Assembly (NCBI RefSeq): GCF_047948215.1 | Contig: NC_134461.1 | Span: 88,346,245 to 88,410,244, forward strand | Reading direction: 5' to 3' | Origin: Lycorma delicatula | Lineage: Eukaryota; Arthropoda; Insecta; Hemiptera; Fulgoridae | DNA: 64,000 nucleotides | The notes under the pieces: model-generated | Seen by the model: only the letters and a program-made list of their open reading frames with translations | Told to the model about the DNA's origin: nothing | Database searches by the model: none | Program-made: the position numbers and the translations under genes | Shown: piece after piece, positions 1 through 13,600 of the stretch | How positions within the stretch are numbered: the stretch's first letter is position 1 | Layout of the letters: every line of letters begins with the position of its first letter

Positions 1-1
1 T

Positions 2-94
2 GTTGATGTTGGTAGTAAAATGTACATAGAAACAAAGAGACCAGCACATGATAGAACTGTCTGGAGGAAGACTGCTGCTGCAAACCAATCCTAG
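2..94 (+). pseudogene. Possible C-terminal end of a LINE reverse transcriptase ORF
   Basis: The frame beginning at base 2 stays open to a stop near base 94. It reads through a short basic stretch of the form A-x-D-R-x-x-W-R. That motif is common just before the stop codon of non-LTR retrotransposon ORF2 proteins. Only about 30 residues are visible because the window begins here, so this is a suggestion. A chance open frame is the main alternative. Confidence 0.3.
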
Positions 95-345
95 GACTGA
101 CTACTACAAGAAGAGATTGAGAGAAGAAAAATAGTTCAAAGAAACATTATCAAAATTAGGTTGCATCTTTTTTCACTCATCTGTATTAAACATAAATAAC
201 AAACTTTTATAAAGTACTTCTGGTTGCATATAGATGTTAATGAATGACTACCAATAACTACAAATATTTTCAGAGCTACAAGACAGGTAGACTAGTCTAT
301 TTTTCTTAATCCTACTGAGTAACCATGTAACATGATTAGCATATC
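95..345. other. Intergenic, no gene seen
   Basis: AT-rich sequence with no coding signal, splice-site pattern or repeat that I recognise. Confidence 0.5.
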
Positions 346-347
346 AC

Positions 348-1252
348 AATCACTGGTGGCTTGCTAGCTAAAATTAGAGGGGGCTGCTGCTCCAGAAAAC
401 CTTTTTCTGGGCCTTTTCAAGGCCATGAGTTTTCTGTAAAATAAAAAAACCGATAAAAGAAAATTAATATAAATAATCTTATTATAATTAATTTAATTTA
501 TAGAATAGCTGGAAGCATGATAATAATCTAATTCTACACTTTATCTCATTTAAGAATGGTACAAGGTTTTTAAGCACATTGTGCTCAAAAACTATTTGAT
601 TTAACCAAATAAATAATAAAACATCAATACAGATAATAATTTTTAGTATTATTAGATAACTTAATAAAATGCTCGCTTAAAAATACTATAGTCCAATGGT
701 GCTTAATTTAATTCTACGTACATAGAAACAAATACATAATTAGTTTTTACTAATTACCTCCTCTTTCGCCCTTCCAGTATGTTTTTGGACAGATTTGCAA
801 TCAAAGAGACCTTGCTTTCCGCCATCTTCTGATCATTACTGAAAAAACAACTAAACCACTTTCATATTCATTCCACTGACTAAACTAGAAAAGGGAATGA
901 ACAAGGAAAATTCCATACACGCAGAATAAAAAAAAAATTACTTTCACCCGCACACCAGGGTCAGCACTGTGAGAGCGACAGTGCTCTCTCTCCCTCGCAT
1001 GCAGCTTCCTATGTGCACAACAGCCAAACAACACGCTGCTGGAACTGTGAAGCACACACAGTTCCATGCAAAGATTTTTATATCTTTTTCATACACTGGG
1101 GAATGGCTACTGACATTAAGCTTAATTATATATTGTACAAGTATAAAGAAAGAATTAAAGGAAAAAGGAATCATTATATTAAATATTATTGATAATATCA
1201 AATGGAAAAAGGAGATGCTGCAGTTCCACAGTATCTATACACAAGCCACGAC
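348..1252 (+). repeat. 0.9 kb interspersed repeat, copy A
   Basis: This stretch aligns by eye, block for block, with 25440-26308 on the same strand. Shared landmarks are the 'ccagaaa...caaggccatg' start and 'gaatagctggaagca'. Others are 'ttgctttccgccatcttctgatca', a cluster around 'gtgctctct', and the terminal 'ctgcagttccacagt'. Both copies carry unrelated indels, so they are old and non-autonomous. No protein-coding frame is conserved between them; the short open frames here are incidental. The family is not one I recognise. Confidence 0.75.
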
Positions 1253-1418
1253 TGTTCATCACTAAATATTTTATTTTAGTACTCCATAAACTAATTTAAC
1301 TGAATTCCTAAGTCATTATAGTACAATGTAGGTTATGATACTAAACTCATATGTAATCCAAGAGTTCGTTATTCTGAAACTATAATAATACACTTCTTAC
1401 ATCAACATGTATATTCAC

Positions 1419-1431
1419 CCCCCCCCCCCCC
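1419..1431. repeat. Poly-C tract
   Basis: An uninterrupted run of about a dozen C residues, notable in such AT-rich surroundings. It is probably a simple replication-slippage tract and a spot where assembly length is unreliable. Confidence 0.9.
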
Positions 1432-4400
1432 AACCAAGGCTTAAAATATGGAAGCAACAACACATGGTCAAATCATTTCTGTTAATGACAGTAGTAGCAG
1501 GAAAACATTTCTGTGCTGGATATTTCATTTTTAGTAGCAATTTGTTAAATTACCATAAACCTAATGAGAAAAATTAATTTCTTTTTCGATTCAAAACATT
1601 GAATTTTTAGAGTGCACTAAATTTTGAACCAACTACTCAGCTTATTAACTTCTTAATTTTGAAATTTTCATAAGAAATGCCAACTGACTACATGGAAAAA
1701 GTTATATACAACAAACAGAAAGAAAAATCTGATAAAGATAAATAAGAAAAGAAATGCAGAGGAATGATATAAACAGCGTCTATCAAGCTTTATCTAAGAC
1801 TAATTGGGATGAGAAAGTTAACTTTTTTTGAATTGTTTTACATCCAATTGTCTCGAATTCTCATGTAAAAATACTGAGCAGTCAACATCAATTGCCCCAA
1901 TTATTAATATTAATTACAATATTTGTCTCTTAAATTCATTATGAAAAGTAACCAGGTGAACAGTATTCAGAAAGGTAAATTATTAGACTATTGTGAACAT
2001 CTTAACTCACCTATGGTTCAGAAGCTTGGAGACTGCTGAAGATTCATGATTCATACAAATTATGAGTTACTTAATGATAACTGTAAAGAAGCATGCTTGG
2101 TAAGAAAAGGAAAATGATTAAATATGACAAGAAAAAGCAACAGAAAATTGGTTAATAACAATTTTTTTTTATTATTACATCTATACACAATAAAATGATA
2201 GCAGAAAACACAACTGCCAGACAGATTTTAACAAACATTTGCAGATTTATATTGTGGAGGCTTGGTCATTATCTTCAATTAGAATTATCACAATATTCCT
2301 AATGGGGATGAAAATATTAGATATTCATTAAAGAAAATAATTAATATATTTACTTCATTATGTTTTTGTTACCATGATAACAGACAAAGATCTCAAGTGT
2401 ATCAGAACATCTACATTAAGAACAAGGGAAATGAAGGAATGATAGCTAGTTTTTCAGGCTTTAGATTATCAATATATCTTCACAACTATGGGCAACACAC
2501 ACACAGTGCAATGAACACAGTGGGGATGGAGCCCTCTGACTAGATCAAGGGTGAGTGAAGCGACCCTGACCAACTAGCGATTTAATACATAAGAGGAAAG
2601 TGTTTATAAAATGTGCTCCTTCTGCATCTGATAAAGTGTTCATACAATGAATTATACAATTTTCAATTAAGTTTTATCCTGAAAAATCAGTTGAACCCCA
2701 GAACAAAAAAATGGTAAAATATCAAATCACATAAACCTGATAAGCCATTCAATTGTTCATAGGCCTATTCATTCAGGAAAAGTTTTAACTGAGGTAGTCT
2801 CCTACCTTGAATATAGGGATGGGCAGTGTCAAATGAAAGTTTGCCAATATCTAAGGAATAACAACTAAACCTGTTAATTAATAACTGTTACATTTATGAT
2901 AAAGAATAGATAACAAACATTCCTTTTTTGTAACCCTACATCAAACAAGAACTCCATGTTCATTTAAGTTCTTTCTCCATAATTGGGAGAGGATTTAATC
3001 AGGCCAATGTACACAATTTTGACAGTTTGCAAACTGAAGCATGCTTTATCAGATCATATCACTGAACTAAAGAGAGGGCTTTAAAATGAATAATAAACTC
3101 CTGACAAAACTCCACCTGTCAAAATCATATTTATAAGTTATAAAGTAATTTTGGCTGAAAAAAAATTTAATTGGTTTACAATCTTTCAAATACTTGTTCC
3201 GCTATTTCCAATCTAACACAATTCTTTCTAGTTGATGTTAAGGGACTCATTACTAATATCTCGGCATAAGCTATATTTTCAAGTGCAATTAGTTTTAGGT
3301 CTATCTGATTATAAAGCATCTCAAATACATTTAGTATTTTCAAATTTTTAGTTCAACTTAAATAAATATTGTAGGATTGGCAGTAGAGAATTAGGAAATC
3401 ATATATAAAATTCTTCATGGATATAGCAGTATCACATTACTTTTTCATGAATAACAAAGCATAAAAATTATTTTTTTGCTTTGCTTACTTAAATGTCAGG
3501 CTCAATATAAATTCAACATGAACTGAGTGATTGAATAATAATTATATAATAAGAAGACTGCTACTAACTTAAAAGAAATAATTCTGAGTTTATCAATAGT
3601 AACAGCAAAACTTTTTCACTATATTATATAGTGAGATTATGAAGGAAAATACAATGCAGTAAAAATTGTTTGAACAATCATACAGGTTGAATTGACAGCT
3701 TCCTTTTCTTCTTCTTCTGGCTTCTCAATTTACTTTCAAGCAACCTTACAAATAATGAAAAAAAAAAAGTCTAAAATATAAGGTTAAGGAGATAAAAATC
3801 AAGAAAAGTTATGAAACACATGAGCGTATAATTTTAAACAAATTCAAACAACTTATTACTAGCATATACATTTTTATATATCAATTAGAACATATATATT
3901 TACAAAACGGTATATAAAAATACAAAAATTTACAACATATATATTATAGCACAATATTTCATACTATTAAGGCACAACAGAATAATTTTTTTAACCAAGT
4001 AAGAAGGATATATAATATACTGTCAAACATTTAGTGTGCTTAATTAGTTGCTGATATAAAAACTGCATAAGTTCATCTATAATATTCCACATCTGTTAAT
4101 GTTTCAAAACACTCCAGGTGAAATATTATTTATTTATTTTTTTTATGTATTACCTACCTTTTTAGTGTAGCTGTGGAGTGTTGTACTTATAATACTTGAA
4201 AGAGAAGATATATTCTTCTATCTCATTTTAATTATACAAAAACTACCTAAGGTTTTTTTTTAACAATTCTGTTACTGAAAAATTTCATATAAAAAACAAC
4301 AGAATAATTATTTAATGATAACATTAAATTCCTAAGTGACCAATTATCTGAATATAAAATACCAATTATCTGATGTACTTAATTGTAAATCAGTTGAAGA

Positions 4401-5637
4401 TCAAACTACAACACAATAAAATATTATACTACTGTGTATTAAGTAGTATAGTGCATTTTAGTAATACAGGGCTACTGATTCCAAGCCACCATCACCTACT
4501 TACATCACTTTTATTCAACATTGCTGATTTGGGTTTTACATCAGATGTTTTTAATATAGTAGGAAACTTGTGAGTGATGCATATACCTATATAACTTCTA
4601 AAACCTGAAACATATTTTCATTATGCCCATAGGTGCAATATAGTAACAATAATACAACTAGTAACATATAGGTATAAACGTATGCTACTTACACAGGGCA
4701 ACTCAGATTATATAACCATATCACCTGTTCTTCCAGACCTACTGGTTTAACTACACTTTTCTACCCACAGCTTCATTTCAGGTTTTGTGATGTACATTGT
4801 TTACAATTCTACTTAGTAATTACTCATCCATTATTCTTCAAGAAATAGTACACCACTATTTTGTTTTTAAATAAAATTTTGAATATATAGATTTTTTTAA
4901 TTATTTGTGATAAGCAAGATCCAGTTAACTTGCATAATGAGAACTCTACTTTTTGTTATTTCTGTTGATAAAAACACAAATATACAATTTGATAAAATAC
5001 AATAAATTTAGCACATTAAATGTCAGGTATATTAATATGTCAAACTACAAAAGATCTACTAATTCTACTAGCAACTATTTTATTATTTATAAACAAGATA
5101 TCACAATGATTCACTTGTTCATAATCTGGAAGCCATAAAAAGCAAAACATTTTATTCGATGAGCATATAAACTACTGATACCATTACAATATACTAATTT
5201 AAGAACCTTAAAACAATTTTATTATATTAATTTTTCATCACTAAATTACTGATAGTTCTGTTAAATTAGGTTACGTTAATAAACAAAAAAAAAAAAAAAA
5301 TGTAACAAAAACCCACCATAAATGAGGGTGAAAGGACTAACTGAAAATTCATTACACAAAAAAAAATCACAACTCCGGTTAATGTAGAAACTTTGAACAA
5401 GTGTAATAAAAAAATAATTTTTTTTTGTAATTAACTATCCATAATAATGCCACTCAATAAGGCTCCAGTATTTAGCCAATCTACAAACAATCAAAAAATA
5501 AAATGTTCTAATGACAAGGCCATTCATCTGTCTCTAACTCATTTTAGCTAATGTTCATAAAAAAAATTGAACAAAGTACATAAGAACAGTTAAGTCTGAC
5601 TCTCAGAACTGCTGATACAAATTAACTTATAAAAAAA
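1432..5637. other. Long gene-free intergenic region
   Basis: About 4.2 kb with no long frame, no recognisable protein motif and no strong repeat boundary. The short open frames here (for example near 4373 and 4953) have no family features and are treated as chance. A somewhat GC-richer patch at about 2480-2580 may be a repeat fragment but could not be assigned. Confidence 0.5.
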
Positions 5638-6063
5638 TATAGTCATACCTTGTTTAATGAAGAGGGTATGTTCCACGAAATTGCATAGTAAAATGAAGCT
5701 GCGTTATCAGTAGTAAGAATATTATGGTCAGGATAGATATAAGTTCCTTCATACATAAAATAATATATACTTATGTAATCATTAAGGAAAGTCATTTTTA
5801 TTCAATAAATTTTTAATACGTTATAAACATCAACATTAACCATTTTAACATGTTTAATTATATTCATAAAGTTATGTTTTCAAATAAATCATGTGTTGTT
5901 TGTATAAAAGTTCATTGGTCTAGTGTTTTATCTTCACTTATCCTTTACAAACATTTTTATACAATACGACTTTAAAAGATAACCAAAAAAAGATTATAAA
6001 TTCTGGACTTCATTATTATCGTGGCTTCATTATCAGAGGCAACATTAAATGAGGTATGACTGT
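5638..6063. mobile_element. Small TIR element (MITE), Tc1/mariner-like ends
   Basis: The ends are short inverted repeats. The left starts 'tatagtcatacct' at 5638 and the right ends 'aggtatgactgta' at 6063, matching at 12 of 13 positions, with a TA dinucleotide outside the right end. Sub-terminal sequence is also partly inverted, with 'aatgaagc...ttatcag' on the left and 'gcttcattatcag' on the right. There is no coding capacity, so this would be a non-autonomous element. Confidence 0.55.
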
Positions 6064-7480
6064 ATATAACTATTTTAACAACAAAATATAATCATTACAT
6101 AATATATAATTGCTAAACTAACATCAGCAGTTTAAAACTTTACAGAATATCCATTTTGGTTAACATAAATAAATGGTAAATAACCACAATTTATAAAAAT
6201 TGTAAAGTACAAATGAAAAATTATTTTTGGATGAATTAAGATAACATTTAAGGTTATTATAACAGTTTAGTTTTATTTATGTTTAGGAATAAATAAAATA
6301 TAGATCACACACACACACATTTAACAGGTAAACCCACCCTAATCGCTTGTTCAAACAAAAAAAAACTTAATTCACAAGTATTTAAACAGTTTTTAATTAA
6401 GACATATTTATAAAATATATTATAAAACTGGTCTTTAAAGTTACATAACCACATTTAGCCAGTGAGTATTCCATTCAAAATTCTAACTGGTATGTTATAA
6501 TAAAAGCGTCAATACAATGTCCATAAAGGTGAGGGAAGGAGGAAGATAAGAGAGAGAGAATTTGATTCATTTTCTAACTAGACTTAAGCTAGCATCAAAC
6601 GACATACCTCAAGATTATTATTTCTATCTTTTTAGGAATTATTATGTAAATGAAAGCAAAACCCTGTATTTTAGGGTTTGACACACTCAGAAACTGAGTG
6701 TATCAGTTTCTGAACAAGTAAAAATAAATTTATATTAGGTCATTAAGAACACTGTGACCTTCAAATTAATTTCACTAGTAAAACACGATTAATAGTTGGA
6801 ACTTTAAGGCAAACATTCAGGAAGGAGGATCTGTTACAGACAATGGCGACAATGAGAGAATTAGGAGCCAAGACCAACCATAATAGCCAAGAGGAATTGA
6901 TCGTACATTTTACTTTTCAGTGAAATAAATCAAGAAACATCAACAGATAATATGAATTCAAAAAAAAATAGTTATTCATCAGTAATATACAGAGACAAGT
7001 TGATAAGAGGAAAAGAGTGGAAGAAAATTTGAAGGAATCTACGTTTGGTAAATGCAACATATTTAAAGCTTACAGAATAAAAGAAATGTATGAAGAATCA
7101 AATATTGCCAACATCATCAAACAAGAACATCTAAAATGACTGTAGTTCTAAGAAAGTTTCAATTGAGAAGATTCTTTGCTGTTTTTGCCTGGATGTTACC
7201 TAACATTATTTAAAAATTTTGAAATTTCTAAAAAATTTCATATACAATCTACTGCTACAATTTTTGCATTAACAGTTTCAAAATAATTCTGGAAAACATT
7301 CACTGAAAAGATTATATAAGGGGGTTCTACAGGAAACGAACATTAAATTATACTTTCAACTGCTTAAACAAAACTAAAGTGGGCTTGGTTTTGGTTTACC
7401 TTATTAAAGAAAAAAAAAATAAACTGTTGTGTACAAAATATATGCTTTAACATAAAAAAAAGTAACCAAGAACCTTTTTT
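6064..7480. other. 3' flank of the Skp1-like gene
   Basis: No gene. It holds a (CA)n run near 6307-6320 and a pair of mutually exclusive hairpins at 6683-6712. The Skp1-like transcript, read leftward, must end somewhere here. I did not find a convincing AATAAA close to the stop codon, so the poly(A) site is not placed. Confidence 0.4.
6683..6712. repeat. Two overlapping alternative hairpins
   Basis: 'acactcag-aaa-ctgagtgt' (6683-6701) and 'cagaaactg-n7-cagtttctg' (6688-6712) are both perfect inverted repeats and share bases. Only one can form at a time. Confidence 0.7.
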
Positions 7481-7657
7481 TTATATCTCATCACGAAGTG
7501 AACATAATTTTCTGATTTCTTCCTTCTCCTCATCACTAAAATTATTTCTTATGATAAAGGTTCTCCGCAACTCTTCTGGTGACTTTCCCTTTATCATGTT
7601 AGCAATTGTTTTACAACAAACATCAAATAATCCTTTAATATCTAAATAATTTGCAGC
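7481..7657 (-). CDS. Skp1: Skp1-like, last coding exon
   Basis: Acceptor 'ctgttttag' precedes GCT GCA AAT (AAN). The exon encodes about 58 residues of the F-box-binding C-terminal helices and stops with TAA at 7481-7483. It is too short to stand out as an open frame. Confidence 0.93.
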   Translation of the reverse strand, partial: AANYLDIKGLFDVCCKTIANMIKGKSPEELRRTFIIRNNFSDEEKEEIRKLCSLRDEI

Positions 7658-10600
7658 CTAAAACAGAAAGTACACAACTGTGGTTTAGAATATGAAACAG
7701 AAAGCAAGTCATTAAACAAATTACTGAAATTATTTTTTAAATTTTATAATTTTTAATAACAATAACAAAGTACATGAAATTCTGCATCCAAACAAATCTT
7801 TAATATGAAAACAGTATATATTTACAGACATAACATATTAAATTGCTTTGAATGAACCCTAAAAGCAAGGTACGTTACAGTACTTTAAAAATAAATTAAA
7901 ATGCAAGAAAAGGTTGAGAATTGTGGAGAAAAACTTACAATAAATAAAGAATATTGGCTAATTACTCTACTACAGAGTAGTAAGTACAATTTACTATAAA
8001 CTAGTGATCTGACTGCAGATTATTTTAGAACAGTTAACAAAATATAAGTTTGTATTAAAAATATTTTGTCCTGGATATAAGTAAATTTAAGGCACTATAA
8101 TTTATTTCATCTTCCACTATTGAAACATACCTATAAAATGAAACTATTTAGAAATATGAAAAAAATAATAAAATTTATTTTTTGTTCCACTAATTAATTA
8201 CACAGATTAACTTAATTCTAACAGATAAATAATAATCAGTTCACTTTTTAAAAGAATCATTGTAATAATAACTATTGTCAGTAAATACAAAGTTGGATCA
8301 AAAAGTTTCAGAATTGGTCCTTTCTCTCTGAAGTAGTTATAATAAAAGGGAAATTTACTTTTTTATAAGTCAGCAACATTGATTATGTCACAATATGACC
8401 AGTACATAATTACTGTTTTCTTTTCAACAATAAATACCTCTAGCTATGTGCTTATCTACTACGTTACACAATACCATCGTAGTTAAAAATATTCTCCACT
8501 GAAGAAAAGGTGTCAAATTCCAGATGTTTATAATTAGCATCTACCTTCCATAAGAAATTATAAAAATATTGATAGTTTTTCAAGGAATAGAAGAAAATCT
8601 GCTAAGAAAATATTATCAGAAGTTAAATATCAAACGGAACTTTCAAAAATGTCAATGTAGTCATCTAAAAGCACCATGATTATCAACACATTGTTATAAA
8701 TTTTTTTTTTTGTCTGCTAACTAAAAACAAACATCAATGGCACTGCTGTTAGAGAGAAATATTCAGAATTTGATCTGTTGGGAGTTTTTTTTTATTATAT
8801 TAGAATGAAAATTTTACATTATTCTTAAGAAAAAAATTTCATTTATAAAGTGCAAAGTGAAAATTGCACTAATGAAGACAATTTATCTTTTATTCACTAC
8901 ATAATCTACCATGAATTTATCCCAAAAGGCAACAATGAATAATAAAATCCAAGTCAATATCTTTTGTTAATTACAGGATGCAATCATTAAAAAAAAAAAC
9001 ACTAATGCAGTAAGATTTAAAAAAAAAAAAATGTTTCTATGTAACAATATATCAGCACACTGACAAGCTTGTGAAAAATTATCTTGCTTGGCAAAGTATT
9101 AAATCTCTGGAGCAACCACTATACTTTCTTGATATATAATTTTTATTGGTTTCCTCGCATATGACTATACTCTGTGAAGGAAAGGAAACCAATAAATACA
9201 TCGGCACCAATGCAATAAATCAAACTGAAGAAACTCTTAAAAATGAGTTAATTATTTGCTTAAGTAATAATATTGAAACTGCATCAAAATAACTTATTTT
9301 ATAAAATATAATGTTTTTAATGTACATAGTATTCATAAATAAACCTTCTAGCCAGATTTCCACTGATAGAGATTAGAACACATCTAAAAAGCAAAACTAT
9401 TCGTAGAATAAAAATTAAACCACTAAATATCAGTAGTATAAGATTCATTTTAAGACAAAAAGTTATGAACAGACCAAACCCGACAACAATTACAAATAGA
9501 CTACACAGTACTCATATTAATTAAATTTTTGAACAAATTTTGACAGTAATTGAGTAAAAGTATACAGAAAAGATAAACAAAATACCGTAGGATGTTTCTA
9601 CACTTTTCACTTAAATGAAATGGTTTCTACATATTTATTCATATGCAATTTTACTCACACTGGAATGGTAAAAATGTCTAAGAATTCATTTACTACAGCT
9701 CTAAAATAACACTAACTGAATACTCTTACGCTATAAAAATATAACTTGTAATGAGCATATTCAAAAGTATATCATTATTTATATTTTTGCCAATTTTTTA
9801 CCATAAAATGAATGATCAACACCCAACAATAACTTCTGATATTAAAAAAAAAAAATTATTGTTATTAAATTATTTATCATAAATTTTTTTTTATAATCAC
9901 AGGTTAATTTCATAAATCAATATATTTAAATTTAAAAAAAGGAGATAAGTCTGATTTGAACCGAAATAATAGAATGTGCCTTCCTCTTCTAAGATCCAAA
10001 TATTTCATTAATTCAAATTTTATTTAGATATAACTCTGGAACCAATGAAAATAAGTATCATGTATGATATAACACTGAAAAGCTTTCAATGAAGACTTAT
10101 TCTGCAGTTAAGAAAAAGTACAACATCCAAATTTTTTTAGATTTTGGGCTATATTTTGGACACTTTTGGTTCAGTCGATTGCAATCAAAAAGGGAGGTGC
10201 ACAATTAGATGTTAAAACAGTCCTAAATCAAAAATTTCAACATCCTATGGCTATTCATTTTTGAATTATGCGAGATACACACGTACAGACAGATGTCATG
10301 CCAAAACAAGTCAAAATGTATATTTCTGTTGAAATCTTAAAATCAAAATTTTTCACGATCACAATACTTCCTTTACTTCGTACAAGGAAGTAAACATGCC
10401 AGATGTAAAGTAATATCTCCTATTTTTTATAGTTTGTAATGAATTCTGTAATGAAAATTTCAGAACAAAATGCTGTTTGTAATGAAAATTAGCAAAATTA
10501 AATAAGAAAAATTTATTAAGCAGATAATTTGAACAAAAAGAATTTGTTAAGTTGTTTTTTTTAATTTTAAACCATATCCTCATTTTGATGGGTGATCTGT

Positions 10601-13600
10601 CCGTGTAGGTTTAAAAATGCACTTTATTTGAAACTGCTGCTGTAGGTATACAGTTAAAAAATGTATCACATTCACAGATACTTTTCTCTCAGTTGACATC
10701 CATTTGTGAACATTTTATTTTGTTGCATTAGTTTTTATGAAAATAATTTATACAGCAATGACTTTTTTTAGTTTGTATTTATTTTATTATAAAAAAAAAT
10801 CTTGTTATTTCATGTTCAATGAAAATTATCTTTTAAAAAATACTTTTCAGGATTTAAAGATCTACTTTCCTAACAATCATCCAGATCTACTCAAGAAACA
10901 TAATTAAAATAAGAAAATAATCAGCAGCAGTTTTTTTAAATCAAATAAAAAACTTACTGTTCATATGTATTAGTTATGAAAAAATAATACAAGGCAGTTT
11001 TCTTGAAAAAATTCATGAGCAAATCGGTTAACCAATTCAATAAAAAGCATTTATGAAGTATAAAAATAAAATCAATGATAACCCATTATTTTTGTAGCTG
11101 ATACTCCCATGACTATACTTATTTGACTTAACAACAATAAGTCCATTCACTGAATTCTAATTAACTCAAAGGTGAAGTCTCTTAATACATATTAATTATT
11201 GTACTTTATTAAAAAAAATTATTAGAAGCTACAAAAATTCCCAAAAAATATTAAAGCTTAAAAGGATAGATATTTAAGCAAAACATACGGATTAAGTACT
11301 AATTTTACACTCACTATTAAAATATAAGAAATAATAACATCTCTTTAATAAAAAAAAAATAATAAACAAAATTTTTTGAAAGTAATTAAGATAACAAAAA
11401 ATAAGAATTACCGTAATAAGTTTAAATAAAGTTGCCTGATCAACTTTTAAAAAGTTTTTATCCCATTCAGGAATGTCGTCACTTCTTCTAATGACATCAT
11501 CATCTTCTTCATCTTCATTTACAGGAGGATCATCTTTATGATAAGTAGCCCATTCAAGTACTTTTTTAAACATTACAGAATCTAGTTTTTGGAGGGGAAC
11601 TGGATTATCATCATCAAAATTTGCATCATTATTATCATCCTCTAAAGGAAGACAAAACAAAATATTTAAATTAAAAAAAAAAAATATATATATATATATA
11701 TAAATATTGAGAGTTTGAGTGTAATTATTGAGTCATGCAAGTTATGAAAATCTTGCTTCATCCTAGTTAAACTGTAAGCTATTTTTGGTTGGCAAGATAA
11801 CTGGTAGAAGTTTATTTATTGGCTTACAAGTCATGATAAACAATTCCTGTTAAATTTCTATCTAAAATAAATAGTTCTGAACTGTAAAAGCAGGTGTTCT
11901 TGCCAATGGAGCCGTGTTCTAAGCCAGTTATTTTTACACGGATTTGAATACTAGATCGTAGATACCGGTGTTCTTTGGTGGTTGGGTTTCAATTAACCAC
12001 ACATCTCAGGAATGTCGAACTGAGAATGTACAAGACTACACTTCATTTACACTCATACATATCACCCTCATTCATCCTCTGAAGAATTATCTAAACGGTA
12101 GTTACCGGAGGCTAAAACAGGAAAAAGAAAAAAAATGGTGTTCTTGCCATTGATGCTGAATATGAGCCAGTAGAATCAACTAAGGATTGTTATAAATTCA
12201 ACAATAACAGCTATATTTATTAATATGTCATTTAAAATTAAAATAGTTTCATCTAAAAGCATGATTAAATACAAATTACTTGCTTTGGGTCTGCATGTTA
12301 TCTTTGCATTATACTGCAGTACAACTAAAATTACTGACTCAGAATACTTAAATAAACTACTGTTTAAAAAGGTGAAGGCCAGATTTAAGAATTTTGAAAA
12401 TAGAAGAATTACCAAAATCTTGTTCAAGAACAGCTTTCTGAACAGTTGAATATTAATTTTCAACTAATCTCCAATCACAAGTTAACAACTTTCTATAATT
12501 AGCAGCAGATTTGGTTACCTGTAACTACAGCAGTTCCATTAACAGTTTTTCAACTCACTTTACTGTGTTTAATACAATATATTCAGTTATTTAATCTTAG
12601 GAGAAATATTAACCTTTCCACAGTTAAGTCTTCAGGCAAGTGAGTTTGTGACTTATCTTGTGTGATTTTTTTCTTTCAGTTATTCACACACATCTTAGAC
12701 TGGATTTATGCATAATTATAACACATGTGGACCACTTTTTTCAATCTGAACAAAATATAGATTGTTAGATGCAACATTACATAGTAATGTTATACTTTTA
12801 AAAGAACCTATTCATAATTAAGATATATATACTAGAATCTGCACAACTGATTATGACTGTTTTTTTTTTATATAAACAAAGGTGTTCAGGTAAATAACAA
12901 ACAGTCAGTTAGAATATTCCATATTTTAACCATTTTGCAGCCGAGAACTTGAGAACTCCATTTGTCACCATGTTAACACACTGAAATGTATTTCTCCACA
13001 GCAAGCAAGCAAGCAGCCATAAAATACAACTTCAATGCATTTTGCTATACACTGCACACTTTGATAAATCATACATTGCCCTCTTTTAGTCATAAATTGT
13101 AATAAAATAGCTAAATGATGAAAATAAAGTACAAATATAAGAGTAATGGAGAGAGTTCAGCGATATTGGATGTACTGTGGTTGACTGGTTATTATTTTTG
13201 GATTATTTGATAGCGCGCTGTGCTTATTCCTTCTAGTTAGTCATAACTTTCCCTACCTTTGAACAGTTACTTTTTTACTTAACATACAGTGTATATTTAA
13301 CAAAAAAACAAAAAGTGAAAATAGATATAAAATTATAAGAAACAAGCTGATGGTCAAGTTTTTTCCATGGTAATTGTAATCAATTGTCAAAAGATGACAC
13401 TGATTTTCTTACTGCTGTAGAAGTGATATGGAGATGTGAAACCTGTCAAAAAATCCACAGAGCAAATCAAGTAAAAAAAGAAGAGACTCAAATAAGGAAT
13501 TTAGAATCAGACTTGGGTAAGTCATCAGTTGAAGCCTGTCACAAGCAGATGGCTGAATTGTTGTAGAAAGTTGATGAACAAACAAAACAACTTCAGGATT

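Noticed and set aside
944..1265. Overlapping frames in repeat copy A, and the similar one in copy B (25887-26308)
   Set aside because: The frames are not conserved between the two copies, so they are not protein-coding.
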